64,000 nucleotides of DNA from positions 1-64,000 of the forward strand of contig DASREL010000060.1 in assembly GCA_035652075.1 (NCBI GenBank). The letters run 5' to 3'. Position 1 is the stretch's first letter, and each line of letters opens with the position of its first letter. This stretch comes from Gp6-AA45 sp035652075 (GTDB taxonomy: Bacteria; Acidobacteriota; Vicinamibacteria; Vicinamibacterales; CAVVIG01). Under the pieces are notes generated by a model that made no database searches, had not been told where the DNA came from, and was given only the letters and a program-made list of their open reading frames with translations. A program made the translations under genes and the position numbers. Positions 50,898-62,562 of the stretch are shown piece after piece.

Positions 50898-50906
50898 AGT
50901 GTATCA
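50898..50906 (-). promoter_or_regulatory. Extended -10 promoter for the tRNA-Arg genes
   Basis: TGATACACT on the minus strand is an extended -10 (TGnTACACT), starting transcription near 50891, about 6 bases before the tRNA-Arg-TCG 5' end. No clear -35 is present. Confidence 0.4.
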
Positions 50907-50955
50907 CTGCAGACTGGTATTGAGCTTGCGTCCGACGCGCTCCCGAGGAGGCACC

Positions 50956-51099
50956 ATGGCGAACGATCGTGACCGCGACATGAGTGACGAACCGATGGGC
51001 GTCAACGACGAAGACATCGCCGGACGCGCCGACGAAGGCGAAGACGAAGAGTTCGAAGAAGTCGACGAGATGGACGAAGAGGACGAGGACGTCGAGTAA
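50956..51099 (+). CDS. Very acidic 47-residue protein, function unknown
   Basis: The ATG at 50956 is preceded by GAGGAG. The C-terminal half is almost entirely Asp/Glu (DEGEDEEFEEVDEMDEEDED). No fold can be assigned; it could mimic nucleic acid or act as a small binding partner. It is followed after 2 bases by another small acidic protein, probably co-transcribed. Confidence 0.6.
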   Translation: MANDRDRDMSDEPMGVNDEDIAGRADEGEDEEFEEVDEMDEEDEDVE

Positions 51100-51101
51100 C
51101 C

Positions 51102-51311
51102 GTGGCGAACGAGCAACAGATCGATCAGGAAGACCTCGACCTGCATGACGTGACGGGCGAGGTCGCGAGCGAAGGCGGCTCTTTCGGCGACCTTGAAATC
51201 CACCGAGACAAGGCGCCGGCGACCGGAAGCGAAGCCGACGAGCTCTGGCGCGACGTCGAGATCCGCCACGAACCCGTCAATCGCGACGACACGGGACGCC
51301 GCAGCCCTTAA
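51102..51311 (+). CDS. Small acidic hydrophilic protein, function unknown
   Basis: A 69-residue protein with GTG start 2 bases after the previous stop. It is rich in Asp/Glu with no hydrophobic segment (IDQEDLDLHDVTGEVASEGG). The 3' end overlaps the convergent ligase gene by 4 bases. Unrecognised. Confidence 0.55.
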   Translation: MANEQQIDQEDLDLHDVTGEVASEGGSFGDLEIHRDKAPATGSEADELWRDVEIRHEPVNRDDTGRRSP

Positions 51312-53251
51312 CGATCCGCATACCGTGCGACGCGTGAGAGATCGACACCTTTCGCGCGTCGCAGTTCCTGCCACACATCCCCAAGCGCCTTCAGCCGTTC
51401 GGGCACGGTTTCGATCGTGAAGTCCTCTCGCTTCACGCCGGCGTCGACTTCTTTCCAAGTGAGCGGTGTCGACACGCCGGCGTACTCGCTGGCGCGCGCG
51501 CTGTAGGCCGTCGCGAGCGTCTTGCCGAGCACGTTCTGCATGAAATCGATGTACACGCGCCTCCCGCGAGCTTTCACCGCGCGCTCGACGGTGGCCACGC
51601 GTGGATGTTTGTGCGCGACGACCGTCGCGATGATCTGGCAGAAGAGCAGGCCGGCGTCATACGGCGTCTGCGGGGGCAGCGGGATGTAGATATGCAATCC
51701 CGACGCACCAGATGTCTTCGGCACGCCGACCGCGCCGAGCGTCTGCAACTCGTCGCGAATCCATCGCGCGACGTCGAGCACCTGCGAAAACGGCACGCCA
51801 TCGGCGGGATCGAGATCGAGAGCGACGTGATCGGCGAATTGCGGATGCTGCACGCGCGAGAACCAGGGATCCTGCGAGATCGACGCGAGCTGCGTCATGT
51901 AGAGCAACGTGAGGAGCGTGCCTCCGATGATCTGCTCGCGAGATTCGGCGACCGTGACCCGCTCGCGCCTGACGCCGCCCGGGGCATCATCGACGCGGTG
52001 CTGATAGAACCACTTCCCTGCGATCCCGTTCGGGTAACGCTTCATCACGAGCGGACGGTCGGCGACCACCGGCAACAGGTACGGCGCAGCGCGGACGTAG
52101 TAGCGGAAGAGATCGCCTTTCGTGAACCGCTGCTTCGGCCAGAAGATCTTGTGCAGGTTCGTCACCGTCAGCTTCGAGCCGTCCGGCAGCGTGAGGATCC
52201 CGTCGCGCCGCGTGCTCTCAATCGCTTTCAGTTGATCGAGGAGATCGTCGCTGCCGCCGGCGGCCGTGCCGGCGGCGCGCACGCGACTCGCCGCGTGCAC
52301 GCGCGACTGTTCCTCGCGGCGGACGTCCGCCGGTTTCTTGTCGTCGCGCAGCCCGAGATACACCGGATGCCGCAGCTTGCCGTCAGCGGTCCACTCGGTG
52401 AACTTGATTTGCGCGACCAGCTCCGGCTTCGCCCAGTGCGGACGCTCGTTGGTCTTGGGCTTGACGGCAAATGGTGACGTGTTCGTCTCGAGCGGTTTCA
52501 ACAGCTTCATCACGCGCGCGAGCTCTTTTTCGTTGAACCCCGTGCCGGTGTGGCCGGCGTAAATCAACCTGCCGTCTTCGAACACCCCGAGCAGGAGCGC
52601 GCCGAAGTACGACCGCGTGTGTCGCGGCTCGGTCCATCCACCGATGACGAACTCCTGCTCGTGGACGATCTTGAGCTTCCGCCAGTCCGGCGTGCGCTTG
52701 CCCGACTTATACAGCGACGCCGCCTGCTTCGCGATCAGCCCTTCCCATCCCTGGGCAAGCGCCTCCTTGTAGAGCGCGCTGCCGTCCCCGCGGACCTGCA
52801 TGCTGATGCGCAGCAGCGGCGATCCCGTTTTGCCGAAGACGCGCTCGAGGACCGCGCGCCGTTCGAGGAGGGGAGTGTCGCGAAGGTCGTCGCGGCCGAC
52901 GCGCAGAATGTCGAAGGCGATCAACGCCACGCTGTCGGTCGCCGTGCCTTCGGTGACGTGGATCCGGCCCTGAAGATTCTGAAAGCCGGTCGGTTCACCT
53001 TTGCCGTCGAGGGCGACGATCTCGCCGTCGAGCACCACCGGTGCTTTCTGCTTGCGACCCCATTTCCGCAGCGCCGCGGTGATTTCTGGAAACTGATGTG
53101 TCTTCTCGTTGCCGAGACGCGACCACAGATGCACGGATCCCTTTGGGTCGACCTCGACGATGGCGCGGATGCCGTCGTACTTGGGTTCGTAGACGAAATT
53201 GGGGTCGTCGAGGGGCGCGTCCATGAGGGACGCGAGCATCGGGGCGAGCAC
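51308..53251 (-). CDS. ligD: Multifunctional non-homologous end-joining ligase LigD (ligase plus polymerase domains)
   Basis: A 647-residue enzyme with the ATP-dependent ligase domain first (about residues 1-310; adenylated Lys24 in EPKYDGIRA, EIVALDGKGEP). The archaeo-eukaryotic-primase-like polymerase domain follows (about 360-640; HVALDLDPADGVPFSQVLDV, TSGASGLHIYIPL). The 3'-phosphoesterase domain found in many LigD proteins is absent. It seals double-strand breaks held by Ku and fills gaps. GTG start 9 bases after the Ku stop; the pair forms an end-joining operon. Confidence 0.96.
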   Translation of the reverse strand: MLAPMLASLMDAPLDDPNFVYEPKYDGIRAIVEVDPKGSVHLWSRLGNEKTHQFPEITAALRKWGRKQKAPVVLDGEIVALDGKGEPTGFQNLQGRIHVTEGTATDSVALIAFDILRVGRDDLRDTPLLERRAVLERVFGKTGSPLLRISMQVRGDGSALYKEALAQGWEGLIAKQAASLYKSGKRTPDWRKLKIVHEQEFVIGGWTEPRHTRSYFGALLLGVFEDGRLIYAGHTGTGFNEKELARVMKLLKPLETNTSPFAVKPKTNERPHWAKPELVAQIKFTEWTADGKLRHPVYLGLRDDKKPADVRREEQSRVHAASRVRAAGTAAGGSDDLLDQLKAIESTRRDGILTLPDGSKLTVTNLHKIFWPKQRFTKGDLFRYYVRAAPYLLPVVADRPLVMKRYPNGIAGKWFYQHRVDDAPGGVRRERVTVAESREQIIGGTLLTLLYMTQLASISQDPWFSRVQHPQFADHVALDLDPADGVPFSQVLDVARWIRDELQTLGAVGVPKTSGASGLHIYIPLPPQTPYDAGLLFCQIIATVVAHKHPRVATVERAVKARGRRVYIDFMQNVLGKTLATAYSARASEYAGVSTPLTWKEVDAGVKREDFTIETVPERLKALGDVWQELRRAKGVDLSRVARYADR

Positions 53252-53260
53252 GACGGTAGT

Positions 53261-54121
53261 TTACGCCGCGTGCCGCGATCGTTTCTTCTTCGCGGTTTTC
53301 GTCTTCGTGACCTTCGCGTGCTTCGCGGTCTTCGCGCTCGCCGTGGCCTTCGTGCTCTGCGCCAGGCTCCTGCGCAGGCGCTCCATCAGATCCACGACCT
53401 CGGCCTGGCGCGGTTCGGCCATCGGTTCGAGTGCGACCTCTTTGCCTTTGACCTTGCCCTGGATGACGCGCATCAGATTTTCGCGATACTGGTCGGAGTA
53501 CTTGGATGGATCCCACGCGGCGGCGAGGCTGTTGACGAGGGCCTTCGCCACGTCGAGTTCCGCCTTCCGGACACCGTCGGCAGCGGGGAAGTCGAACTGC
53601 CCCACGTCGACGAGTTCGTCGGCGAACCGCATGATCGTGAGGACGATCGCGTCCTGGATCACCTCGACGGCGGCGAGATGCTGTGCGTCGCGCAAGATGA
53701 ATTTGGCGATGCCGACGCGCTTGGATTCGCGGATCGCCTCGCGCAGCAGCGCGTACGCGCGCTCGCCGCCTTTGATCGGCACGAGATAGTACGGCGTCTC
53801 GAAGAAGCGATCGTCGATGTCTTCCGCGTCCACGAAATCGACGATGTCGACGGTGCGCGTCTTTTCGAGGGCGGCCGCCTGGAAATCCTCTTTCGTCATC
53901 ACGACGAAGTGGCCTTTGCTGTACTCGTAGCCCTTGACGAGATCTTCCCATGCGACCGGATGGCCGTCCTTGATGCACACGCGCTCGAACTTCACCGGCG
54001 ACTTGTCTTTGGCGTGGAGCATCCGAAACTTCGGCCGGTGATTGCGGACGGCGGTGTGGAGTTCGACCGGGATGTTGACGAGGCCGAACGAAATCGATCC
54101 CTTCCAGAGCGCTCTGCCCAC
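53261..54121 (-). CDS. ku: Ku protein, DNA end-binding factor for non-homologous end joining
   Basis: A 286-residue bacterial Ku with the typical start MGRALWKGSISFGLVNIPVE and the ring-forming core (HFVVMTKEDFQAAALEKTRT, LRDAQHLAAVEVI). A Lys/Ala-rich C-terminal tail (about 250-286) is of the kind known to bind DNA and recruit LigD. It forms a homodimer on broken ends. GTG start 4 bases after the DUF2934 stop. Confidence 0.96.
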   Translation of the reverse strand: MGRALWKGSISFGLVNIPVELHTAVRNHRPKFRMLHAKDKSPVKFERVCIKDGHPVAWEDLVKGYEYSKGHFVVMTKEDFQAAALEKTRTVDIVDFVDAEDIDDRFFETPYYLVPIKGGERAYALLREAIRESKRVGIAKFILRDAQHLAAVEVIQDAIVLTIMRFADELVDVGQFDFPAADGVRKAELDVAKALVNSLAAAWDPSKYSDQYRENLMRVIQGKVKGKEVALEPMAEPRQAEVVDLMERLRRSLAQSTKATASAKTAKHAKVTKTKTAKKKRSRHAA

Positions 54122-54125
54122 GTGC

Positions 54126-54365
54126 TTATTTCTTCAATCGCAGTTCGCGTTCGGCCTCGAGCCAGTCTTCGAAATCCATTCCATGGCCGCCGCCGCGCTG
54201 CAGATAGCGATGGTACGCGCGCTCGCGAATGTCCTCTTCAGTCACCTGCGGTTCGGTCGATCCAATCGCCGCATCGGCGAGGGTCTCGGCGCGATCGTCG
54301 GTCGTGTCGGGCGGCGTCGGGGGAGTCGTTTGCTTCCGTGTGCGTGCCGGTGCTCGTTTTGCCAT
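54126..54365 (-). CDS. DUF2934 domain protein
   Basis: A 79-residue protein. The Lys/Arg/Thr-rich N-terminus is followed by the DUF2934 motif IRERAYHRYLQRGGGHGMDF with EDWLEAERELR. Such small proteins are frequent in Acidobacteria and in some plant-associated bacteria; the function is unknown. It is the first gene of the Ku-LigD operon with GGAG upstream of the ATG. Confidence 0.85.
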   Translation of the reverse strand: MAKRAPARTRKQTTPPTPPDTTDDRAETLADAAIGSTEPQVTEEDIRERAYHRYLQRGGGHGMDFEDWLEAERELRLKK

Positions 54366-54438
54366 ACCGCTATCTCCGTCGCAATTTCAGTCGCGAAAAC
54401 GCGTAGATGAATCCGAAAATCCCGTGGGGTGCAAACCG

Positions 54439-57400
54439 CTAGCCAGCACTGCCGGCAGTGATGAGCTTCGACACGCCGATTAGCGGAATCCGCAGCCACT
54501 CGGGCCGATTGTTCAACTCGTATCCCAGTTCGTACAGCGCTTTGTCGATCATAAACGCGCGGAGCAACACGTCGTACGCGCGGCCGGACGGGATCAGTTC
54601 TGACGCGTCCATCGATTGACGATAGCCGTCAAGAAACGCGGCGGCGGCCCAGTGGCGCCACGTATCGGCCCATCCCTCGAGCGGCGCGAAGTCGCCCGGC
54701 GCGTGCAGCGTAAAGGCGAACAGCGCCGCATAGGCCGCGTAGCTGAACGATCGGAGCATGCCGGCGACGTCTTTGAGCGGCGACTGTTTGGCGCGACGTT
54801 CCGCAATCGATCGCGCCGGCTCGCCTTCGAAGTCGAGGATCACGAAATCTTCTTCCGTCCTGAGCACCTGCCCGAGGTGATAGTCGCCATGCACGCGGAT
54901 CCGCATGCCGGCCGCGTCGAGTGACCGTATCGCATCGAGATGACGAAGCAGTGACATGCGCGCCGCGAGCACGGTGTCGGCCAGCGGCCTCGTCGCCTCG
55001 TTCAACGAGTCCACCTGTTTCTCGAGTGCGTCGAGCGAGGCTGCCGCATGCGCGGACATGTGCGTCGCGAGCGCGCCGAGCTCCGATTGCGTGAGACGTT
55101 CGGGGACGAACGCATCGCCGGTCGCGGACGCCAGCGTCATGTGCATTTCCGCCGTCCGTCGTCCGAGCGTCGTCGCCGACGTGAGGTACCAGTTCTCGAG
55201 CGCCGCAAAGAAGGGCGGCGGCGTTTTTCCGTCCTGCCCCTCGCGCCCATCCAGCCGTTCCCGCCCTCTCGCGGCGACGCGTTCGTAGTACCGCCGCAGA
55301 TCGTCAATCGTGTACTGCCAGCCGGTCCCCTGGTGCTTCACCATCGACTGGACGATCGCCAGCGTGCCGGGCTCGAGCGACGGCCGCAGGTACTCGAGCG
55401 CTCCGACGAATGCCGGCGTGCGATCGAACCCGCGCTCGGTCAGCACTCGGCCGATCTCGTACTCCGGATTCGGCGTCGGCTCGATGCGCCGGAACAATTT
55501 GAGGACGTACTTGTCGTCCGCGAACGCCACGCTGTTCGACTGATCGATTCCGCCTCTTTGCCAGTGGTGGGGGCTAGAGGCGAGAGGCTGGAGGCTGGAC
55601 CCTGACACGCTTCCTTTTTGTGTCGCCTGCTCCGCGTTGGAACCGATCGTCGCGAGCAGCCGGTTACACACGTCATCGTCCAACACGCCATCGATGATCG
55701 CGCCTTTGCGCGCCCCCGTGATGCGGGCGAGCACCGGCGTGCCGGCTTCGAGCGCCCGCGCCGCCTCGTCACCGCTGACCAGCGACAGCGGGACGAAGTA
55801 GCTGTCGCTCCAACCGTCGGCGTACTCCACCGACACGACGGTGAGAAAGGCCGGGTGCGCACCGATCCGCACCGGCGACCAGTCGGTGAAACGCGCCTGT
55901 CGAATCTCGCGCGCTTTCGATGCGAACCATCGCTGCCGCTGCAGGAACGGCACGAGCGCGTGCCGTTCGAGCACGTGCCGCGTCGCGCCGTCGATCACGT
56001 TGGACCAATCGGGTCCGACGAGCAGCGAGTATGTCGATTCGACGGCGGGCGATTCGGCCGCGACGCGCTCGGCGAGCTTGATCGGTTCTCGCTGCAGCGT
56101 GAACCAATAGGACGCATACGGACCGAGGGACATGAAGTACGGCGTTTCGCCGATGGGCGGAAATTCCGTCAGTCCGCCCATTTCGATCGGGTAGAGGCCG
56201 GCGAAACTCTTCAACTCCAGCGCGGCGGGCTGCACCGTCCGCGACAGGTTGACGACGATCAGGATCGTTTCGCGGTCGTCGCGGCGGAGGTACGCGAGCA
56301 CGTTTCGGTTGGGGCACGCCACGAACTCGAGGGTGCCGCGTCCGAAGACGCGATGCTGCTTTCGCATCGCGATCAGCCGCTTCATCCAGTTGAGCAGCGA
56401 GAACGGATAGCGCTCCTGCGCTTCGACGTTGATCGCCTGATAGCCGTAGACCGGATCCTGAATCGGCGGGGCGTAGAGACGCGCCGGATCGCTGCGCGAG
56501 AAGCCGGCGTTGCGATCGGGGCTCCATTGCATCGGTGTTCGTACGCCGTTGCGGTCGCCGAGGTAGATGTTGTCGCCCATGCCGAGCTCGTCGCCGTAAT
56601 AGATGATCGGCGTGCCGGGCATCGAGAACAGCATCGCGTTCATCAGCTCGATACGGCGGCGGCTGTTCTCCATCAGCGGCGCCAGCCGTCGGCGGATGCC
56701 GACGTTCAGCCGCATCTGCGGCTCCGACGCGTAGACCTGGTACATGTAGTCGCGTTCTTCGTCGGTCACCATTTCGAGCGTCAGCTCGTCGTGGTTCCGG
56801 AGGAACAGCGCCCACTGACAGTTGTCGGGAATGTCAGGCGTCTGATTGAGGATCTCGGTGATTGCGTGGCGATCTTCCTGCCGCAGCGCCATGAACATGC
56901 GCGGCATCAGCGGGAAATGAAAGGCCATGTGGCATTCGTCGCCCTCGCCGAAGTACGGCCGCACGTCCGACGGCCATTGGTTCGCTTCGGCGAGCAGCAT
57001 GCGGTTCGTGAAGGCTGCGTCGAGCTCGCGCCGCATGCGCTTCAGGACGGCGTGCGTCTCGGGCAGGTTCTCGTTGTTCGTCCCCTCGCGCACGCACAGA
57101 TAGGGCACCGCGTCGAGCCGCAGCGCGTCGACGCCGAAGTCGAGCCAGAACTTCATCACGTCGATTACGGCGTCGACGACGGCCGGGTTGTTGTGGTTCA
57201 GATCGGGTTGATGCGAGAAGAAGCGATGCCAGTAGTACTGCCCGGCGACGTCGTCCCACGCCCAGTTCGACTTCTCCGTGTCGGTGAAGATGATGCGTGT
57301 TTCCGGAAACTTCTTGTCGGTGTCGCTCCACACGTAGAACGCGCGCTCGGGCGAGTCTTTTGGTGCGCGGCGCGCGCGTTGAAACCACGGATGTTGATCC

Positions 57401-57783
57401 GACGTGTGGTTGACGACCAGCTCGATGAGGACCTTGATCTGGCGCGCGTGGGCGGCGTCGACGAGCGCGCGAAAGTCGTCCAGCGTGCCGTACGACGGGT
57501 GCACGTCCCGATAATCCGCGATGTCGTACCCGTCGTCCCTGAGCGGTGACGGGAAGAATGGCAGCAGCCAGAGACAGCTCACGCCAAGCGATTGCAGGTA
57601 GTCGAGTTTCTCCGTCAAGCCGCGGAAATCGCCGATGCCGTCGTTGTTCGCGTCGAAGAACGATTTCACGTGCGCCTGGTAAATGATCGCGTCCTTGTAC
57701 CAGAGCGGGTCGTCGTGCGCGGCCGAGGCGGCGGGTGTGACCGCGTCGATCGGGATCGTCAGGTTCGGGGTTTCGGAAGCCAC
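54439..57783 (-). CDS. treS: Trehalose synthase fused to maltokinase (TreS-Mak)
   Basis: A 1114-residue fusion. The N-terminal GH13 trehalose synthase part (about residues 25-575) interconverts maltose and trehalose; it has LRLDAVPYL (nucleophile Asp), LLAEANQWPSD (acid Glu) and LRNHDELTLEM. The C-terminal maltokinase part (about 610-1100) makes maltose 1-phosphate with ATP; it has the kinase-like HGDYHLGQVLR and VILDFEGEPARS. The GTG at 57783 overlaps the end of glgE by 25 bases. Around 55560-55610 an in-frame low-complexity heptamer repeat interrupts the kinase part. The product feeds GlgE. Confidence 0.94.
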   Translation of the reverse strand: MASETPNLTIPIDAVTPAASAAHDDPLWYKDAIIYQAHVKSFFDANNDGIGDFRGLTEKLDYLQSLGVSCLWLLPFFPSPLRDDGYDIADYRDVHPSYGTLDDFRALVDAAHARQIKVLIELVVNHTSDQHPWFQRARRAPKDSPERAFYVWSDTDKKFPETRIIFTDTEKSNWAWDDVAGQYYWHRFFSHQPDLNHNNPAVVDAVIDVMKFWLDFGVDALRLDAVPYLCVREGTNNENLPETHAVLKRMRRELDAAFTNRMLLAEANQWPSDVRPYFGEGDECHMAFHFPLMPRMFMALRQEDRHAITEILNQTPDIPDNCQWALFLRNHDELTLEMVTDEERDYMYQVYASEPQMRLNVGIRRRLAPLMENSRRRIELMNAMLFSMPGTPIIYYGDELGMGDNIYLGDRNGVRTPMQWSPDRNAGFSRSDPARLYAPPIQDPVYGYQAINVEAQERYPFSLLNWMKRLIAMRKQHRVFGRGTLEFVACPNRNVLAYLRRDDRETILIVVNLSRTVQPAALELKSFAGLYPIEMGGLTEFPPIGETPYFMSLGPYASYWFTLQREPIKLAERVAAESPAVESTYSLLVGPDWSNVIDGATRHVLERHALVPFLQRQRWFASKAREIRQARFTDWSPVRIGAHPAFLTVVSVEYADGWSDSYFVPLSLVSGDEAARALEAGTPVLARITGARKGAIIDGVLDDDVCNRLLATIGSNAEQATQKGSVSGSSLQPLASSPHHWQRGGIDQSNSVAFADDKYVLKLFRRIEPTPNPEYEIGRVLTERGFDRTPAFVGALEYLRPSLEPGTLAIVQSMVKHQGTGWQYTIDDLRRYYERVAARGRERLDGREGQDGKTPPPFFAALENWYLTSATTLGRRTAEMHMTLASATGDAFVPERLTQSELGALATHMSAHAAASLDALEKQVDSLNEATRPLADTVLAARMSLLRHLDAIRSLDAAGMRIRVHGDYHLGQVLRTEEDFVILDFEGEPARSIAERRAKQSPLKDVAGMLRSFSYAAYAALFAFTLHAPGDFAPLEGWADTWRHWAAAAFLDGYRQSMDASELIPSGRAYDVLLRAFMIDKALYELGYELNNRPEWLRIPLIGVSKLITAGSAG
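55572..55599. repeat. Four tandem 7-bp units inside treS-mak
   Basis: Plus strand: GGCTAGA, GGCGAGA, GGCTGGA, GGCTGGA. The region encodes a low-complexity insertion (SSLQPLASSPHHWQ) that is unlike the flanking conserved kinase sequence. It looks like a mobile intergenic heptamer repeat that entered a coding region in frame. Confidence 0.6.
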
Positions 57784-59623
57784 AGGATGTGTCCCTGTCG
57801 GATGTCGGGATCGAACCGCACGTAGTTGCGGCCGCGATGCCACGTGTAGTGCACCTCGTCGACGAGGTCCTGGATGGTCACCGCGTCGTGCGGCGCAGGA
57901 AAGTCGACGAACCCGTGCTGCATGTGATGCGGTTCGAGGTTGACGACGACGAAGATGAATTCGTCCGGGGTCTCCTTGCTGTACGCGATGATGCGGTCGT
58001 TGTCGGTCGCGTGGAAACGCAGCGACTCGTTGGACTGGAGCGCAGCGTGCTCACGTCTGATGCGATTGACACGGCAGACGAGCTCGCTGATGTTCCCCGG
58101 CTGCGCCCAGTCGCGTTTCTTGAACTGATACTTCTCGGAGTCGAAGTATTCCTCCGATCCTGGGGCGACCGCGCGCGATTCGCAGAGTTCGAAGCCGCTG
58201 TAGATGCCGTAACTGGCGCCAAGGGTGGCCGCCAGGATGAGCCGCGCTTCGAACGCAGGGCGTCCACCGTGCTGCAGGTAGGCGTGCAGGATGTCCGGGG
58301 TATTCGCAAACAGGTTCGGACGGAGAAATTCGCGCAGCTCACTCTGCGTGAGCTCGGTCAAGTACTCGGTCAGCTCCTGCTTCGTGTTGCGCCACGTGAA
58401 GTAGGTGTACGACTGCGAGAATCCGGCCTTCGCCAGATACCGCATCAACGCCGGCCGCGTGAACGCCTCTGACAAGAACACGACATCCGGATGCTGCGCG
58501 TGCGCCTGATCGATCATCCATTCCCAGAAGCCGAAGGTCTTCGTGTGGGGGTTGTCGACGCGGAAGATCTTCACGCCGTGATCGATCCAGAACAGCGTGA
58601 CGTCGAGCAGCGCGTGCCACAGCGATGGCCAGTCCTCGTTCTCGAAGTCGAGCGGATAGATGTCCTGATATTTCTTCGGCGGGTTCTCGGCGTACTTGAT
58701 CGTGCCGTCCGGCCGATGACGGAACCACTCGGGATGTTCTTTCACCCATGGGTGATCTGGCGAGCACTGCCACGCGAGATCGAGCGCGACCTCCATCCCC
58801 AGCCGCTCGGACTCCTGGCGAAACGCGACGAAGTCGTCGATCGTGCCGAGGCCAGGTTCGACTGCCGTGTGACCGCCCGCAGGGGAACCAATCGCCCACG
58901 GGCTCCCCGGGTCGTCCGGCGCCGGCGTCAGCGAGTTGTTGCGTCCCTTCCGGAAACTGACGCCGATCGGATGAATCGGCGGCAGATAGACGACGTCGAA
59001 GCCGAGGTCGGCGATGCGCGCGAGTTCGGCGGACGCCTCACGAAACGTGCCGCTGCGGTGCGGGTCCGCGCCCGCCGACCGTGGGAACATCTCGTACCAA
59101 GCGCCGTAGCGCGCGCGCTCGCGGTCGACCCAAATCCGCCGCGGTTCGGAGACCGTCGATCGCGACCGATCCCGCTCCCGCGCCATCGAATGGGGCGCAT
59201 CATCGTCGAATCCGCCGAGCGATCCTTCCAGCAATTCGACCGACACATCCTGACCAGCCGCTTCTTTTAGGCGCAGGTCCCGGCGCCACGTCAGCGATCG
59301 ATCGACCCAGGCTTCGACATGGAACTCGTCCCATCCCATCGCGTGAACGGTGAACGTCGCGGTCCACTCGTCCGTTCCGGGTGCGACGGGCGTCATCGCG
59401 ATTTCGTCGTCACCGTGATGGACCACGGCGGCGATGACGTCGTGTCCGTCGGCAAAGATGTCCGCCGTCACGCGTACCGATTCGCCAACGGTCCGCTTGA
59501 TCGGAAATCTGCCGCTATCCACGGACGGGCGCACGTTCTCGATGATCACCCGTCGGCTCAGTGCCTCGGGGATCTCGGCGCGCTGTCGACGGTCGACTCT
59601 GGGCTGTCGACTCGTGACTGCCA

Positions 59624-59624
<1 letters not shown>
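57759..59624 (-). CDS. glgE: Alpha-1,4-glucan:maltose-1-phosphate maltosyltransferase
   Basis: A 621-residue GH13_3 enzyme that extends alpha-1,4-glucans with maltose from maltose 1-phosphate. The N-terminal beta domain (about residues 25-125) includes WDEFHVEAWVDR. Catalytic motifs are IFRVDNPHTKTFGFWEWMI (nucleophile Asp) and VVFLSEAFTRP (Glu), plus the GlgE-type WQCSPDHPW. It is slightly shorter than the usual 650-700. The start codon lies within a 7-bp-period repeat. ATGA overlap with glgX upstream; the next gene supplies its substrate. Confidence 0.95.
59583..59624. repeat. Degenerate 7-bp-period repeat at the start of glgE
   Basis: Plus strand units CTGTCGA, CGGTCGA, CTCTGGG, CTGTCGA, CTCGTGA, CTGCCAT, in phase over 42 bases. 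They encode the non-conserved N-terminus (MAVTSRQPRVDRRQ). This is the second heptamer repeat in the same operon. Confidence 0.5.
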
Positions 59625-61822
<2,198 letters not shown>

Positions 61823-61848
61823 GGCCGAGGTTCAATCAGTGTGCCAGT

Positions 61849-62562
61849 CTATTCGGTCGAGTAGCGATCGTTAAACCACGGTTCGGCGGAGTTCGAGTAC
61901 CCGCGTATTTCCCAGAAACCTTTTTTGTCCCGCGCGAGAAATTCGATCTTGCGCAACCACTTCGCGCCCTTCCACGCGTACAACTTCGGCGTAATCATCC
62001 GGCACGGACCGCCATGCTCACGTGGCAACGGTTTACCCTCCCACGTGTGCACGAGCAACACGTCCTCGTCCAGCGCGCGATCGAGCGGAACGTTCACGGT
62101 GTATGGAATGTACGAGCCCGGCATGAAGTCGTAGCCGGTGCAGAGGATGTATTTCGCGTCTTCCTTCGGCACGGCGAGCTCAGCGATCGTCCTGAACCGC
62201 ACGCCGCGCCAGTGATTGTCGAAGCGGCTCCACGTCGTCACGCAATGGAAGTCGCTGACGTCATCGACCTGCGGCAGCGCGAGGAACTGTTCCCATGTCA
62301 GCGTCAACGGATTCTCGACGAGGCCGGCGACTTCGAGGCGCCATTCGTTGGTCGAGATGTCAGGCTGTTCGCCGAGGTCGAGAACGGGCCAATTCTTGAC
62401 CTCGTGCTGACCGACCGGCAGCAGCGGCATCCCATGCCGATTCGTCGGACCTGTGCCCTGCGGTCGTTTGCCGGCGAACTTGACGTCCACCGCGCTCTTG
62501 TCCATCTGGATCTGCCGCTCGATGAAGCGGCGGCGACGTTCGACGAGATCGTCTTTGCTCAT
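61849..62562 (-). CDS. Sulfite-oxidase-like molybdopterin oxidoreductase (cytoplasmic, single domain)
   Basis: A 237-residue protein of the molybdopterin-binding oxidoreductase (sulfite oxidase) fold. The molybdenum-ligating Cys107 lies in DFHCVTTWS. Other blocks are WEQFLALPQV and HGGPCRMITPKLYAWKGAKW. It has no Tat signal, heme domain or dimerisation domain, so it is a soluble stand-alone form of unknown substrate. The ATG overlaps the grpE stop (ATGA). A start further upstream in the same frame would run across grpE and is rejected. Confidence 0.88.
   Translation of the reverse strand: MSKDDLVERRRRFIERQIQMDKSAVDVKFAGKRPQGTGPTNRHGMPLLPVGQHEVKNWPVLDLGEQPDISTNEWRLEVAGLVENPLTLTWEQFLALPQVDDVSDFHCVTTWSRFDNHWRGVRFRTIAELAVPKEDAKYILCTGYDFMPGSYIPYTVNVPLDRALDEDVLLVHTWEGKPLPREHGGPCRMITPKLYAWKGAKWLRKIEFLARDKKGFWEIRGYSNSAEPWFNDRYSTE

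Noticed and set aside
55572..55599. CRISPR-like or mobile element interpretation of the heptamer repeat
   Set aside because: Units are only 7 bp, without spacers, terminal inverted repeats or transposase.
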